From Flavisphingopyxis soli (lineage in GTDB: Bacteria; Pseudomonadota; Alphaproteobacteria; Sphingomonadales; Sphingomonadaceae), in the NCBI RefSeq assembly GCF_007995095.1, contig NZ_VOPY01000001.1, positions 211,001-275,000 of the forward strand: 64,000 bases of DNA, given 5' to 3'. This document shows positions 16,460-25,530 of the stretch, piece by piece. The number at the start of each line of letters is the position of its first letter. The first letter of the stretch is position 1. A program made the translations under genes and the position numbers. The notes beneath the pieces were generated by a model. It was not told the DNA's origin and made no database searches. It saw nothing but the letters and a program-made list of their open reading frames with translations.

Positions 16460-17500
16460 TCAGGCCCAGTCGAGGATGACCTTGCCCGATGCGCCCGAGC
16501 GCGCGGCGTCGAATCCGGCCTGGAAATCGGTGTGATCCATGCGGTGGGTGATGACCCCCGACACATCGAGGCCCGACGACAGCATCGCCAGCATCTTGTA
16601 CCAGGTTTCGAACATCTCGCGGCCATAGATCGTCTTGATCGTCAGCGCCTTGAACACGATTTTCGACCAGTCGACCGGCATTTCGCCCGCCGGAATGCCG
16701 AGCATCGCGACGTTGCCGCCCATCACCATATTGTCGACAATGGCGTTGAACGCCGACGGGGCGCCCGACATTTCCATTGCGACGTCGAAGCCTTCCTTCA
16801 TCCTGAGGCTCGCCATCACGTCCTCGAGCTTTTCCTTCGAGACGTCGACCGGACGGCAGTCGGCGACCTTTTCGGCGAGCGCAAGGCGGTTGGGGTTGAT
16901 GTCGGTGATGACGACGTTGCGCGCCCCGACATGGCGCGCGATCGCGGCGGCAAAGATGCCGATCGGCCCAGCGCCGGTGATCAGCACGTCCTCGCCAACG
17001 AGGTCGAACGCAAGCGCGGTGTGGACCGCATTGCCGAGCGGGTCGAGCATCGCGGCGACGTCCATGTCGAGGTCGTCGGGCAATTCGATGACGTTGAACG
17101 CAGGGATCGCGAGATATTCGGCGAACGCGCCGGGCCGGTTGACCCCGACGCCCTGCGTATCGGGGTCGAGATGGAAATGGCCGGCGCGCACCGCGCGGCT
17201 TTTCTGCCCGATCAGATGGCCCTCGCCCGAAACTCGCTGGCCGATCTTGAGCGGGCGGCGGACGTTGCTGCCAAGCTCGACAATGTGGCCGCCGAACTCG
17301 TGCCCGACGATCATCGGCACGGGAATCGTCTTCTGCGCCCATTCATCCCAGTTGTAGATATGGACGTCGGTGCCGCAGATCGCGGTCTTTTCGACGCGAA
17401 TCAGCACCTCGTCGGGCTTGATATCGGGCACCGGCGCGGTTTCGAGCCAGATGCCCTCCTGCGGCTTGGCCTTGACCAAAGCTTCCATCGTATCGGCCAT
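16460..17500 (-). CDS. tdh: L-threonine 3-dehydrogenase (lacking the structural zinc cysteines)
   Basis: This 346-residue MDR-family dehydrogenase oxidises L-threonine to 2-amino-3-ketobutyrate with NAD+. It shows the catalytic zinc motif ([16 protein letters not shown], then VGHEFGG), the NAD-binding [12 protein letters not shown] and the substrate segment [12 protein letters not shown]. In the usual enzyme the stretch after GEGH carries four cysteines for a structural zinc. Here it reads [20 protein letters not shown] with none. The enzyme is therefore a structural-zinc-less variant. Its start overlaps the kbl stop by one base (TAATG), so the two threonine-degradation enzymes are coupled. 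The long apparent upstream extension belongs to kbl. Confidence 0.95.
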   Translation of the reverse strand: MADTMEALVKAKPQEGIWLETAPVPDIKPDEVLIRVEKTAICGTDVHIYNWDEWAQKTIPVPMIVGHEFGGHIVELGSNVRRPLKIGQRVSGEGHLIGQKSRAVRAGHFHLDPDTQGVGVNRPGAFAEYLAIPAFNVIELPDDLDMDVAAMLDPLGNAVHTALAFDLVGEDVLITGAGPIGIFAAAIARHVGARNVVITDINPNRLALAEKVADCRPVDVSKEKLEDVMASLRMKEGFDVAMEMSGAPSAFNAIVDNMVMGGNVAMLGIPAGEMPVDWSKIVFKALTIKTIYGREMFETWYKMLAMLSSGLDVSGVITHRMDHTDFQAGFDAARSGASGKVILDWA

Positions 17501-18747
17501 TAGCTGACTACTCCCAGTTCGCGGCCCACCCTGGTGAAGGCGGCGATCGCGGCATCGATCTGCGCGTCGGTGTGCGCCGCCGACATCTGCGTGCGGATGC
17601 GCGCTTCGCCGCGCGGTACGACGGGAAACGAGAAGCCCGTCACATAGATCCCTTCGTCGAGCAATCTGGCCGCCATGTCCTGGGCAAGGCGTGCGTCGCC
17701 GAGCATCACCGGTATGATCGGGTGCTCGCCCGGCTTGAGGTCGAAACCTGCTGCCGCCATGCCCTTGCGGAAGCGCTGCGCATTGGCGACGAGCCGCGTG
17801 CGCAATTCGCTCGACCCTTCGAGCATGTCGAACACCTTGAGGCTGGCCCCGACGAGGCCGGGAGCGAGCGCGTTCGAGAACAAATAGGGGCGCGCGCGCT
17901 GGCGCAGCAGGTCGATGACCTCCTGCCGGGCGCAGATATAGCCGCCCATGCCGCCGCCAAGCGCCTTGCCGAGCGTGCCGGTGAGAATGTCGATGCGGCC
18001 TTCGACGCCGCAATATTCGGGGCTGCCGCGGCCGTTTTCGCCCATGAAGCCAGATGCGTGGCAATCATCGACCATGACCAATGCGCCATAGGCGTCGGCG
18101 AGGTCGCAGATTGCGCCGAGCTTGGCGATATAGCCGTCCATCGAAAAGACGCCGTCGGTCACGATCAGCTTGGTCCGCGCGCCTGCCGCATCGGCCGCCT
18201 TCAGCTGCTCTTCGAGATCGGCCATGTCGCTGTTGGCGAAGCGGAAGCGCCTGGCCTTGCACAGCCGCACGCCGTCGATGATCGAGGCGTGGTTGAGCGA
18301 ATCCGAAATGATCGCGTCGTCGGCCTCGAGCAGCGGTTCGAATACCGCGCCATTGGCGTCGAAACACGCGGCGAAGGTGATCGAATCGTCATAGCCGAAG
18401 AACCTGGCGATGCGTGCCTCGAGCGTGCGGTGCAGTTCCTGCGTGCCGCAGATGAAGCGGACCGAGGCCATGCCGAAGCCGTGATCGCGCGCGGTATCGG
18501 CCATCGCGGCGATCAGGTCGGGATGATCAGCGAGGCCGAGATAGTTGTTGGCGCAGAAATTGATCGCGTGCGTCTCGCTGCCATCGGCGCGGCGGATACG
18601 GACCTCGGCGCCCTGCGGGCTGGTCATCAGCCGCTCGGTCTTGGTGAGGCCCTGTTCGTCGATTTCGGCGAGCGTCGAGCGCATGCGGGCGTAGAAACCG
18701 TCGCGCGTGGCGAGGTCGATCTGGGCGGGGTCTTTGATGTCGGTCAT
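17500..18747 (-). CDS. kbl: Glycine C-acetyltransferase (2-amino-3-ketobutyrate CoA ligase)
   Basis: This 415-residue PLP-dependent alpha-oxoamine synthase splits 2-amino-3-ketobutyrate with CoA into glycine and acetyl-CoA, the step after Tdh. Features include [43 protein letters not shown] with the PLP aspartate and histidine, and the PLP lysine in [11 protein letters not shown] chose the ATG at 18747 (MTDIKDP). The frame extends 20 codons further upstream to 18807, but that segment is low-complexity arginine-rich and unlikely. It is the first gene of the kbl-tdh unit. Confidence 0.95.
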   Translation of the reverse strand: MTDIKDPAQIDLATRDGFYARMRSTLAEIDEQGLTKTERLMTSPQGAEVRIRRADGSETHAINFCANNYLGLADHPDLIAAMADTARDHGFGMASVRFICGTQELHRTLEARIARFFGYDDSITFAACFDANGAVFEPLLEADDAIISDSLNHASIIDGVRLCKARRFRFANSDMADLEEQLKAADAAGARTKLIVTDGVFSMDGYIAKLGAICDLADAYGALVMVDDCHASGFMGENGRGSPEYCGVEGRIDILTGTLGKALGGGMGGYICARQEVIDLLRQRARPYLFSNALAPGLVGASLKVFDMLEGSSELRTRLVANAQRFRKGMAAAGFDLKPGEHPIIPVMLGDARLAQDMAARLLDEGIYVTGFSFPVVPRGEARIRTQMSAAHTDAQIDAAIAAFTRVGRELGVVS

Positions 18748-18890
18748 GCGGGCGCAATACGCATTGGCGCGGCGTTCGTCCATGCCTCTCCGACGGCGGC
18801 GAGGCACTCCGGATAGCCGAACCGCCAGCCGCGTGGGTGCCGCTAACCACCTGCTATCATGGCTTTTTCAGTGAAAAGACGGCAGATGCG

Positions 18891-19850
18891 CTAGATCCGT
18901 TCGCCGCTCAACCGTTGGCAAATCATGTCGAGCTGGTCGAGCGAACTGTATTTGAGCGATACGATCCCGCCGCGTGCGCCGCTGTTGACGATCTTGACGC
19001 CGAGCCCGAGCAGGTCGGCAAGATGATCCTCGACCGCGGCGATATCGGGATCGGCGGCCGCCGGCCCTTTCGCCTTGCGCTTGCCCGACGTCTTCGCCTC
19101 ACGCAGGTCGCGAACGATCGTCTCGACCTGGCGCACCGACAGTCCCTTGTCCTCGACCTGCCGCGCGAGCGTGATCGGATCGGGCGCGTTGATCAGCGCG
19201 CGGGCGTGGCCCATCGACAGCCGCTGATCGACGACCGCCTGCTGGACGGGTTCGGGCAGTTCGAGCAGGCGCAGCAGGTTGGCGACATGGCTGCGCGATT
19301 TGCCGACGAGCCGCGCGAGCGATTCCTGCGCATGGCCGAAATCCTCGCCGAGTTTCTGATAGGCGCGCGCCTCTTCGATCGCGTTGAGGTCTTCGCGCTG
19401 GATATTCTCGACGAGCGCGATCTCAAGCGTCTCGGCATCGTCGAAGGCGCGAACGATCGCGGGCATGTCGTGCAGCCCTGCCCGCTGCGCGGCGCGCCAG
19501 CGGCGCTCACCGGCGACGAGTTGATAGCCGTGACCGGTCGGCGCGGGGCGGACGATAACCGGCTGGATGACGCCGCGCTCGGCGATCGAGGCCGCGAGTT
19601 CGGCGAGCGCGGCGTCATCGAAATGGCGTCGCGGCTGTTCGGGGTGCGGGTGGATCGAGCCGACATCGATGCGCACGATCTCTCCGCTCGGTTCGGTCCC
19701 GCCCGCCATCGTCGGCGCTTCGCGTCCGGCTTCGCTGAACAGCGCGTCGAGGCCTCGACCGAGGCCGCTCGGACGCTTCTTCGCCGCCGGCTTGGCATCG
19801 CCCGATGGCTTTGACTTATCAGTGTTTTCTACCGTTTCATTGTTCGCCAT
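18891..19850 (-). CDS. parB: Chromosome-partitioning protein ParB
   Basis: This 319-residue ParB/Spo0J protein has box I (HPEQPRRHFDDAALAEL), the CTP-binding C-motif (VAGERRWRAAQRAGL), the IALVENIQREDLNAIEEA motif, the HTH (ARLVGKSRSHVANLLRLLE) and a C-terminal dimerisation region. It clamps onto DNA at parS in a CTP-dependent way and spreads. The linker region is rich in Lys (KTSGKRKAKGPA). It starts one base downstream of the parA stop. Two parS-like sites lie 0.8 and 3.1 kb away inside rsmG and mnmG, on the side of the proposed origin. Confidence 0.97.
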   Translation of the reverse strand: MANNETVENTDKSKPSGDAKPAAKKRPSGLGRGLDALFSEAGREAPTMAGGTEPSGEIVRIDVGSIHPHPEQPRRHFDDAALAELAASIAERGVIQPVIVRPAPTGHGYQLVAGERRWRAAQRAGLHDMPAIVRAFDDAETLEIALVENIQREDLNAIEEARAYQKLGEDFGHAQESLARLVGKSRSHVANLLRLLELPEPVQQAVVDQRLSMGHARALINAPDPITLARQVEDKGLSVRQVETIVRDLREAKTSGKRKAKGPAAADPDIAAVEDHLADLLGLGVKIVNSGARGGIVSLKYSSLDQLDMICQRLSGERI

Positions 19851-19851
19851 G

Positions 19852-20634
19852 TTAGGCCGCCTGACGTCTGGTGGGGAGCCGCCCGATAACCTCGCGGGCG
19901 AGCTGCATATAGGCTGCCGAGCCCGAGCAGCGGTGGTCGTAGATCAGCGCCGGCAGTCCGTGGCTCGGCGCTTCGGACAGGCGCACGTTGCGCGGGATGA
20001 CGGTGTCGAAAACCACCTTGCCGAGACACGCGCGGACATCGTCGGAGACCTGGTTGGTCAGGTTGTTCCGGCGATCGTACATCGTCAGCGCGACACCGAG
20101 GATCGACAGGCCGGGATTGAACTTGTCGCGGATCCGCTCGACCGTGCGGAGCAACTGGCTGAGCCCTTCGAGCGCAAAGAACTCGCACTGGAGAGGGACG
20201 ATCAGCGAATCGGCGGCGACGAGAGCGTTCATGGTCAACAGGCCGAGCGACGGCGGGCAGTCGATCAGGCAGATGTCCCAGCGGCCTGGCGGCACTCGCT
20301 CGATCGCCATTTCGAGACGATGCGTGCGCTTGTCGAAATCGACCAGTTCGATCTCGGCTCCCGACAGATCGACCGTCGCGGCAACAATATCGAGACGCGG
20401 GACTGCCGAAGGCTGTGCTGACGACAGGATCGACGCGTCGCCGGTCAGGACCTGGTAGCTCGAATGCTCGCGCGCCGATTGCGCGATGCCGAGGCCGGTC
20501 GAAGCGTTGCCCTGCGGATCGATGTCGATCAGCAGGACGCGCCAGCCGATCGCCGCCATCCCGGTCGCCAGGTTGATCGCGGTCGTCGTCTTGCCGACCC
20601 CGCCCTTCTGATTGGCAATCGCAATGGTGATCAT
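19852..20634 (-). CDS. parA: Chromosome-partitioning ATPase ParA
   Basis: This 260-residue P-loop ATPase has a deviant Walker A (NQKGGVGKTTTAINLATG), a second aspartate motif (LLIDIDPQGNASTGLG) and the ParA Walker B region (CLIDCPPSLGLLTMNAL). It dimerises on nucleoid DNA with ATP, and ParB-stimulated hydrolysis drives parS segregation. It is followed one base later by parB and lies four bases after rsmG. This is the standard alphaproteobacterial rsmG-parA-parB order near the origin. Confidence 0.97.
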   Translation of the reverse strand: MITIAIANQKGGVGKTTTAINLATGMAAIGWRVLLIDIDPQGNASTGLGIAQSAREHSSYQVLTGDASILSSAQPSAVPRLDIVAATVDLSGAEIELVDFDKRTHRLEMAIERVPPGRWDICLIDCPPSLGLLTMNALVAADSLIVPLQCEFFALEGLSQLLRTVERIRDKFNPGLSILGVALTMYDRRNNLTNQVSDDVRACLGKVVFDTVIPRNVRLSEAPSHGLPALIYDHRCSGSAAYMQLAREVIGRLPTRRQAA

Positions 20635-20638
20635 GGGT

Positions 20639-21274
20639 CTATCCGCCGCTAAAACGCCCTTTGCCGATCAATATGGCAGAGTCGGGGCTGGTTACGCTCT
20701 GTTTCACGTGAAACGCATCCTGCCACGGCTGCGGCAGGTTGGCCAGTTCGTTAACCGCGTTTTTACCCTTGGGCAGCAGCCAGATCGTCTTGCGGCCCGC
20801 CAGATGCCGCGATTTCTTAACCAGTTTCTCAAGCGGCGCAAAAGCGCGCGCGGTGATGATATCGGCGCAATCTTCCATAGTCTCGGCCTTGCCGCCGAAG
20901 ATCGTGACGTTGGCGAGTGCCAGTTCTGTCGCGCAATCTTCAAGGAATGCCGCGCGCGCCGGTCGCATTTCCGACAGGACGATTGGATCGCCGGTGATGA
21001 TCGCGATGACGAGGCCGGGAAAGCCCGCGCCCGATCCGAGATCGATCCAGCGACGCTCACGCTTGCTCGATGCAAGCGGCAGGCCGGTGAGCAATTGCGC
21101 GCTGTCAACGATGTGACGCCACCAGATGTCGTCTTCGGTCGTCTTGGAAATCAGGTTCTGTTCGCGATTGCCCGCGATGACGAGCTCGGCGAGCTGGGCG
21201 AGCTTCGCCATCTTCGCTGGCCGAACCTCGAGCGTGTCGAACAGCCAGGCGCGCGCTTGCTGTTCGCTGCTCAT
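20639..21274 (-). CDS. rsmG: 16S rRNA (guanine-N7) methyltransferase RsmG
   Basis: This 211-residue SAM-dependent methyltransferase (GidB) modifies G527 (E. coli numbering) of 16S rRNA. The SAM loop is [14 protein letters not shown], with [21 protein letters not shown] upstream, which is typical of the family. Its start overlaps the mnmG stop by 4 bases. Near its 3' end the coding sequence (FHVKQ) contains a nearly perfect parS site (20700-20715), so the gene doubles as a centromere-like locus. Confidence 0.96.
   Translation of the reverse strand: MSSEQQARAWLFDTLEVRPAKMAKLAQLAELVIAGNREQNLISKTTEDDIWWRHIVDSAQLLTGLPLASSKRERRWIDLGSGAGFPGLVIAIITGDPIVLSEMRPARAAFLEDCATELALANVTIFGGKAETMEDCADIITARAFAPLEKLVKKSRHLAGRKTIWLLPKGKNAVNELANLPQPWQDAFHVKQSVTSPDSAILIGKGRFSGG
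20700..20715. promoter_or_regulatory. parS-like site inside rsmG
   Basis: The 16-mer TGTTTCACGTGAAACG matches the bacterial parS consensus TGTTTCACGTGAAACA at 15 of 16 positions and is an almost perfect palindrome. It lies within the rsmG coding sequence, about 0.85 kb upstream of the parB start. It should be the nucleation site for the ParB encoded next door. Confidence 0.9.
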
Positions 21275-23091
21275 GCCGCCACCCGCCGCAAGCGCACCAG
21301 CACCGCGGTCAGCGCGGCGGGCGTGATCCCCGCAATACGCCCCATCATGCCGAGCGTTTCGGGACGCGCCGCGTCGAGCCGCTCGATCATCTCGTTCGAC
21401 AGCCCGCCAACGCCGGCAAAGTCGAAATCGTCGGGAATCGCGATCCGCTCATTGGCGGCGAGAGCGCGGATCTCGGCTTCCTGGCGGGCCAGATACGGGC
21501 CATAGCGAAGGTCGCTTTCAATCTCGTCGAGCGCAACGGGGTCGCACGCTGCAAGCGCAGGATGATCATCGCCCGCATCGCGAAAGGCGATGTCCTGCTG
21601 GATCAAGGCATCGCCGAGCGAGCGCCGTTCACCATTGCGCGACGACGTCGCGGCAACGCCGTCGATCAGCGTTGCAACTTCGGTCAGGGCAGTGCGATGC
21701 GCCGCAAGCGCGTCCAGCCGCCGTTCGGACAGGCAGCCAACCGCTTCGGCATGCTCGCCGAGCCGCGTCCACGCGTTGTCGGCGCGCAGGCGCAGTCGAT
21801 ACTCGGCGCGCGCGGTCAGCATGCGATAGGGTTCGCTGACCCCCTGCAAAATAAGGTCGTCGATCATCACGCCGAGATAGCTCGTCGTCCGGTCGAAATG
21901 GACCGCATCACGCCCCAGCGCGGTGGCGGCCGCATTCGCGCCGGCCGCGAGACCGAGTGCAGCGGCCTCTTCATAACCCGTCGTGCCGATGATCTGTCCG
22001 GCGCAGAACAGCCCGGGGATTGCGCGCACGCCCAGCCGCCGATCAAGACAGCGAGGATCAACATGGTCGTATTCGACGGCATAGCCGGGCACCGCGATTT
22101 CTGCCCCCTCGAGCCCGGCAATGCTGTTGATCATCGCGCGCTGGACGTCGTCGGGGAGCGATGTGCTGATCCCGTTGGGATAGACGAGATGCGTCGCCAG
22201 CCCTTCGGGTTCGAGGAAAATCTGGTGGCCGTCGCGATCGGCGAAGCGGTGGATCTTGTCCTCGATCGACGGGCAATAGCGCGGACCCTTGGCATCGATC
22301 GCGCCCGAGAACAAAGGCGACCGATCGAGTCCGCCACGGACGATCTCGTGCGTCGCCTCGTTGGTCCGCGTGATGGCGCAGAACAGTTGCGGATTGCGCC
22401 GCGCCCGAGTCTCGGGCGCCATTGTCCAGGGATCAGCATCCGATTCCTGACGCACCAGCGCCGCCCAGTCGATCGTCCGGCCGTCGAGCCGCGGCGGCGT
22501 CCCCGTCTTGAGCCGCGCGACGGGCAGGCCGAGATCGCGCAGTTGCTTGCCCAATGCGGTCGCGGCGCGCTCACCGGTGCGGCCGCCGGCACCGCTCCAC
22601 TCGCCACGATAGAGCCGCCCGCCCAGGAAGGTCCCCGCGGCGAGAACGACCGCGGGTGCCGAAAGCAAGCGCCCATCGGCCATAACCAGTCCGGAGACCG
22701 CATCGTCGTCGAGCGTCAGCGCTTCGGCCTCGCCCTCGATAACGGTGATATTCGCTTCGCGCGCGATCATCGCCTGGATCGCAGCGGCGAACAGCACGCG
22801 GTCGGCCTGGACGCGCGGGCCGCGCACCGCGGCACCCTTCGACATGTTGAGCATGCGATAGTGGATCGCGGCGGCATCGGCTGCGCGCGCGATCAGCCCG
22901 TCATAGGCGTCGACTTCGCGTACCAGATGGCCCTTGCCGAGCCCGCCGATCGCGGGATTGCACGACATCGCACCGATTGTTTCACGTGAAAAAGTGACCA
23001 AAGCAACGCGCGCGCCGATCCGCGCGGCGACGGCTGCGGCCTCGCACCCGGCATGTCCGCCGCCCACAACAATGACATCGAAATTGTCCAT
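21271..23091 (-). CDS. mnmG: tRNA uridine-5-carboxymethylaminomethyl modification enzyme MnmG
   Basis: This 606-residue FAD protein (GidA) works with MnmE to modify wobble uridine U34 of tRNAs. It has the Rossmann FAD motif [21 protein letters not shown], the GidA signatures ([18 protein letters not shown] and [18 protein letters not shown]), and [16 protein letters not shown]. The C-terminal helical MnmE-binding domain ends at 21271 with a 4-base overlap into rsmG. The segment encoding TFSRETIG carries a second parS-like site. The mnmE gene lies 66 bases upstream, so both partners are co-expressed. Confidence 0.97.
   Translation of the reverse strand: MDNFDVIVVGGGHAGCEAAAVAARIGARVALVTFSRETIGAMSCNPAIGGLGKGHLVREVDAYDGLIARAADAAAIHYRMLNMSKGAAVRGPRVQADRVLFAAAIQAMIAREANITVIEGEAEALTLDDDAVSGLVMADGRLLSAPAVVLAAGTFLGGRLYRGEWSGAGGRTGERAATALGKQLRDLGLPVARLKTGTPPRLDGRTIDWAALVRQESDADPWTMAPETRARRNPQLFCAITRTNEATHEIVRGGLDRSPLFSGAIDAKGPRYCPSIEDKIHRFADRDGHQIFLEPEGLATHLVYPNGISTSLPDDVQRAMINSIAGLEGAEIAVPGYAVEYDHVDPRCLDRRLGVRAIPGLFCAGQIIGTTGYEEAAALGLAAGANAAATALGRDAVHFDRTTSYLGVMIDDLILQGVSEPYRMLTARAEYRLRLRADNAWTRLGEHAEAVGCLSERRLDALAAHRTALTEVATLIDGVAATSSRNGERRSLGDALIQQDIAFRDAGDDHPALAACDPVALDEIESDLRYGPYLARQEAEIRALAANERIAIPDDFDFAGVGGLSNEMIERLDAARPETLGMMGRIAGITPAALTAVLVRLRRVAA
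22978..22993. promoter_or_regulatory. Second parS-like site inside mnmG
   Basis: TGTTTCACGTGAAAAA at this position matches the parS consensus at 15 of 16 bases, with one mismatch near the 3' end. It lies in the 5' part of the mnmG coding sequence, about 2.3 kb from the first site. Two spaced sites within 3.2 kb of parAB are typical of origin-proximal parS clusters. Confidence 0.8.
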
Positions 23092-23157
23092 CGCCGCCCG
23101 TTACAGCAGCACGGCGAAGCCGTCAAAAGTTGCGCGGCGCGACGCTCATTCCGGCGC

Positions 23158-24459
23158 TCATTTCCCGATGCAGAATCGCCCGAACAGCGCGTCGAGCATG
23201 TCCTCGGTTCGTGCGCGCCCGGTCAGACGATCGAACGCACTCATTGCGCTGCGCAGATGTTCGGCGACGATGAGCAGGTCGCGCGCGCACTGTGCATCGT
23301 CGAGCGCGGCCGCGACATCGGCGAGTGTATCGCGCTGGCGCCGGTTGAGCGCGACATCGCCCTCGCGCGGCAACAGGTCGCGCGCGCGGCCGGCGATCGC
23401 ATCGAGCAGCGCGGCCATGCCCTCGCCGGTCAGCGCCGACACAACGACATCGGCAGCATCGACCGCCATGTCCCATTCAACCCCGCTGCGCCGGTCGGCC
23501 TGTGCCGCGATGCGGATCGTGGCGGAATGCGTCGGCGGATCGTCGGAGCCGAGCCAGACGAGGATGTCGGCCTCGGCGGCGGCGGCAAGCGCGCGCGCGA
23601 TCCCGATCGCTTCGACCGCGTCGTCGCTGTCGTCGCGCAACCCGGCGGTGTCGGCAAAGCGATAGGCAATGCCGCCAATCGCAACGGGCACTTCGACGAT
23701 GTCGCGCGTCGTTCCCGCGGTCGGTGCGGTGATCGCCGCTTCGCGCTGCGCGATCGCGTTGAGCAGCGTCGACTTGCCCGCATTGGGCGGTCCCGCAATC
23801 GCGACCGTAATGCCGTCGCGCAGCCGTTCGGCCGGCGGCCGGTCGAGCCACGCCGCCAGCTTTGCGGCCAGCGCGGCGCAGGCCATATGGATCGCGGCGA
23901 CATCGGCGTCGCCGACATCGTCTTCGTCGGAGAAATCGATCGCCGCCTCGATCCGCGCCGCGATCGTCAGGCATTCGTCCTGCCATGCGGCAACCGCCTG
24001 CGACACGCCGCCGCTGGCAAAGCCCATCGCCTGGCGCCGCTGCGTCTCGGTTTCGGCGGCGAGCAGGTCGGCAAGGCCCTCGGCCTCGAGCAGGTCGAGC
24101 CGGCCATTCTCGAACGCACGCCGGGTGAATTCGCCCGGCTCTGCCTGGCGCAGTCCGTCGAGCTCGCCGAGCCGCGCGAGCACCGCATCGACAACCGCAC
24201 GGCCGCCGTGGAGGTGGAGCTCGACGACATCCTCGCCGGTGGCTGACGCGGGTCCGGCGAACCGCAGTGCGAGCGGGCGGTCGATAATGTTGCCTTGCGT
24301 GCCTTTCACGGTAACGACGCGTGGCGAGCGAGCCGGAATATCCATGCCGATCAGGTCGTTAAGTGCCTCGGTCGCCGCAGGCCCGCTGATCCGCACGACG
24401 GCAATAGCGGCGGGAGGCGCGCCGCTCGACAGCGCGAATATGGTATCGTCATGCCCCAT
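23158..24459 (-). CDS. mnmE: tRNA modification GTPase MnmE
   Basis: This 433-residue GTPase (TrmE) partners with MnmG. The N-terminal folate-binding domain begins DTIFALSSGAPPAAIAVVRIS. The G domain shows GPPNAGKSTLLNAIAQ (Walker A), the switch TAGTTRDIVEVPV and DTAGLRD. The protein ends in FCIGK, the conserved C-terminal C-x-G-K motif. It lies 66 bases upstream of mnmG. The order rho ... mnmE-mnmG-rsmG-parAB is the usual origin-proximal arrangement in alphaproteobacteria. Confidence 0.97.
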   Translation of the reverse strand: MGHDDTIFALSSGAPPAAIAVVRISGPAATEALNDLIGMDIPARSPRVVTVKGTQGNIIDRPLALRFAGPASATGEDVVELHLHGGRAVVDAVLARLGELDGLRQAEPGEFTRRAFENGRLDLLEAEGLADLLAAETETQRRQAMGFASGGVSQAVAAWQDECLTIAARIEAAIDFSDEDDVGDADVAAIHMACAALAAKLAAWLDRPPAERLRDGITVAIAGPPNAGKSTLLNAIAQREAAITAPTAGTTRDIVEVPVAIGGIAYRFADTAGLRDDSDDAVEAIGIARALAAAAEADILVWLGSDDPPTHSATIRIAAQADRRSGVEWDMAVDAADVVVSALTGEGMAALLDAIAGRARDLLPREGDVALNRRQRDTLADVAAALDDAQCARDLLIVAEHLRSAMSAFDRLTGRARTEDMLDALFGRFCIGK

Positions 24460-24480
24460 GATTGCGGCGCCCGGCGGACG

Positions 24481-24747
24481 TCAGTCCTTGGCCGGACCCG
24501 TATTTTTCGCGCCTGCTTTCGCGGCGTCGCCGGCGAGCGCGGAGAATTGTTTGAACATCTTCATCCCCATGTCGCCGAACGGGGCGAAGTCCTTCATCAT
24601 CTTTTCGACCTGTTCGATGCTCGACGCGCCCGAGACCGCGTCGGTCATCATCGCGACATAGCGTTCGTTGACCGGGGTCACGTCGGGAAGCCCCATGAAC
24701 CGCCGCGCTTCCTCTGGCGAGCAATCGATGTTGACCTTGACGCGCAT
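24481..24747 (-). CDS. DUF6489 family protein
   Basis: This 88-residue protein begins MRVKVNIDCSPEEARRFMGL and has an amphipathic helix (SIEQVEKMMKDFAPFG), followed by an Ala-rich end. The N-terminal CSPEEARRFMG pattern identifies the DUF6489 family, which is widespread in alphaproteobacteria and of unknown role. The ATG at 24747 has GGAG about 8 bases upstream. It lies 21 bases upstream of mnmE and may be co-transcribed. The much longer frame that contains it upstream is not a gene. Confidence 0.75.
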   Translation of the reverse strand: MRVKVNIDCSPEEARRFMGLPDVTPVNERYVAMMTDAVSGASSIEQVEKMMKDFAPFGDMGMKMFKQFSALAGDAAKAGAKNTGPAKD

Positions 24748-24819
24748 GGCTGGCTCCTTTTGCCGGGTTGGTGCATTGATAGGGCAAAGCCCCGCAACTG
24801 AGCAACCGGAGAGACCGCT

Positions 24820-25530
24820 ATGAGCACGATGACCAGCCTCGCAACGCTTGATGGAGACGGCGTATTCGACTGTTACGTCGCCGAACCCGAAGCAACGCCC
24901 AAAGCAGCGATCATCGTCATACAGGAGATTTTCGGGGTCAATGCGGGGATAAGGCGCAAATGCGACAGATGGGCCGAGGCGGGCTATCTCGCGCTCGCCC
25001 CCGACCTGTTCTGGCGGCTCGAGCCCCAGGTCCAGCTCGATCCCGACATCCCGAACGAATTTGCCCGCGCGCTCGAACTGATGAACCAGCTCGACCAGGA
25101 CACGGCGATCGCCGACATCGAGGCGGTGATCCGCGCGGCGCGCGGCGGCAAGTCGGGCCTGCCAAAAACCGCCAAGGTCGGCTGCGTCGGCTATTGTCTC
25201 GGCGGCCGGCTCGCCTTCATGACCGCCTGCCGGACCGATATCGACGCTTCGGTCGGCTATTACGGTGTCGGCATCGATGGCCTGATCGCCGATGCCAAGG
25301 CGATCTCGCGCCCGGTCCTGCTCCACGTCCCGACCGCCGACCATTTCGTCGGCAAGGACGCGCAAGCGGCAATGCACGCCGGGCTGGACGACCATCCCAA
25401 GGTCACGCTCTACGATTATGACGGCCTCGACCACGGATTCGCGACCGAGTTCGGCAAGCGGCGCGACGACGCGGGCGCCACGCTCGCCGATCGGCGCACG
25501 GCGGAGTTCTTTGCCGAACAGCTGGCATGA
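24820..25530 (+). CDS. Dienelactone hydrolase family protein
   Basis: This 236-residue alpha/beta hydrolase has a cysteine nucleophile elbow (VGCVGYCLGGRLAF), an aspartate in VPTADHFVG and a histidine in GLDHGFA, the Cys-Asp-His triad of dienelactone hydrolases. The opening segment AAIIVIQEIFGVNAGIR is typical. The family hydrolyses dienelactones in chloroaromatic breakdown, but many members have other or unknown esters as substrates. No aromatic pathway is adjacent. The gene is coupled by an ATGA overlap to the FMN-binding glutamate-synthase-like gene. It is transcribed away from DUF6489, leaving 72 bases for divergent promoters. Confidence 0.9.
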   Translation: MSTMTSLATLDGDGVFDCYVAEPEATPKAAIIVIQEIFGVNAGIRRKCDRWAEAGYLALAPDLFWRLEPQVQLDPDIPNEFARALELMNQLDQDTAIADIEAVIRAARGGKSGLPKTAKVGCVGYCLGGRLAFMTACRTDIDASVGYYGVGIDGLIADAKAISRPVLLHVPTADHFVGKDAQAAMHAGLDDHPKVTLYDYDGLDHGFATEFGKRRDDAGATLADRRTAEFFAEQLA

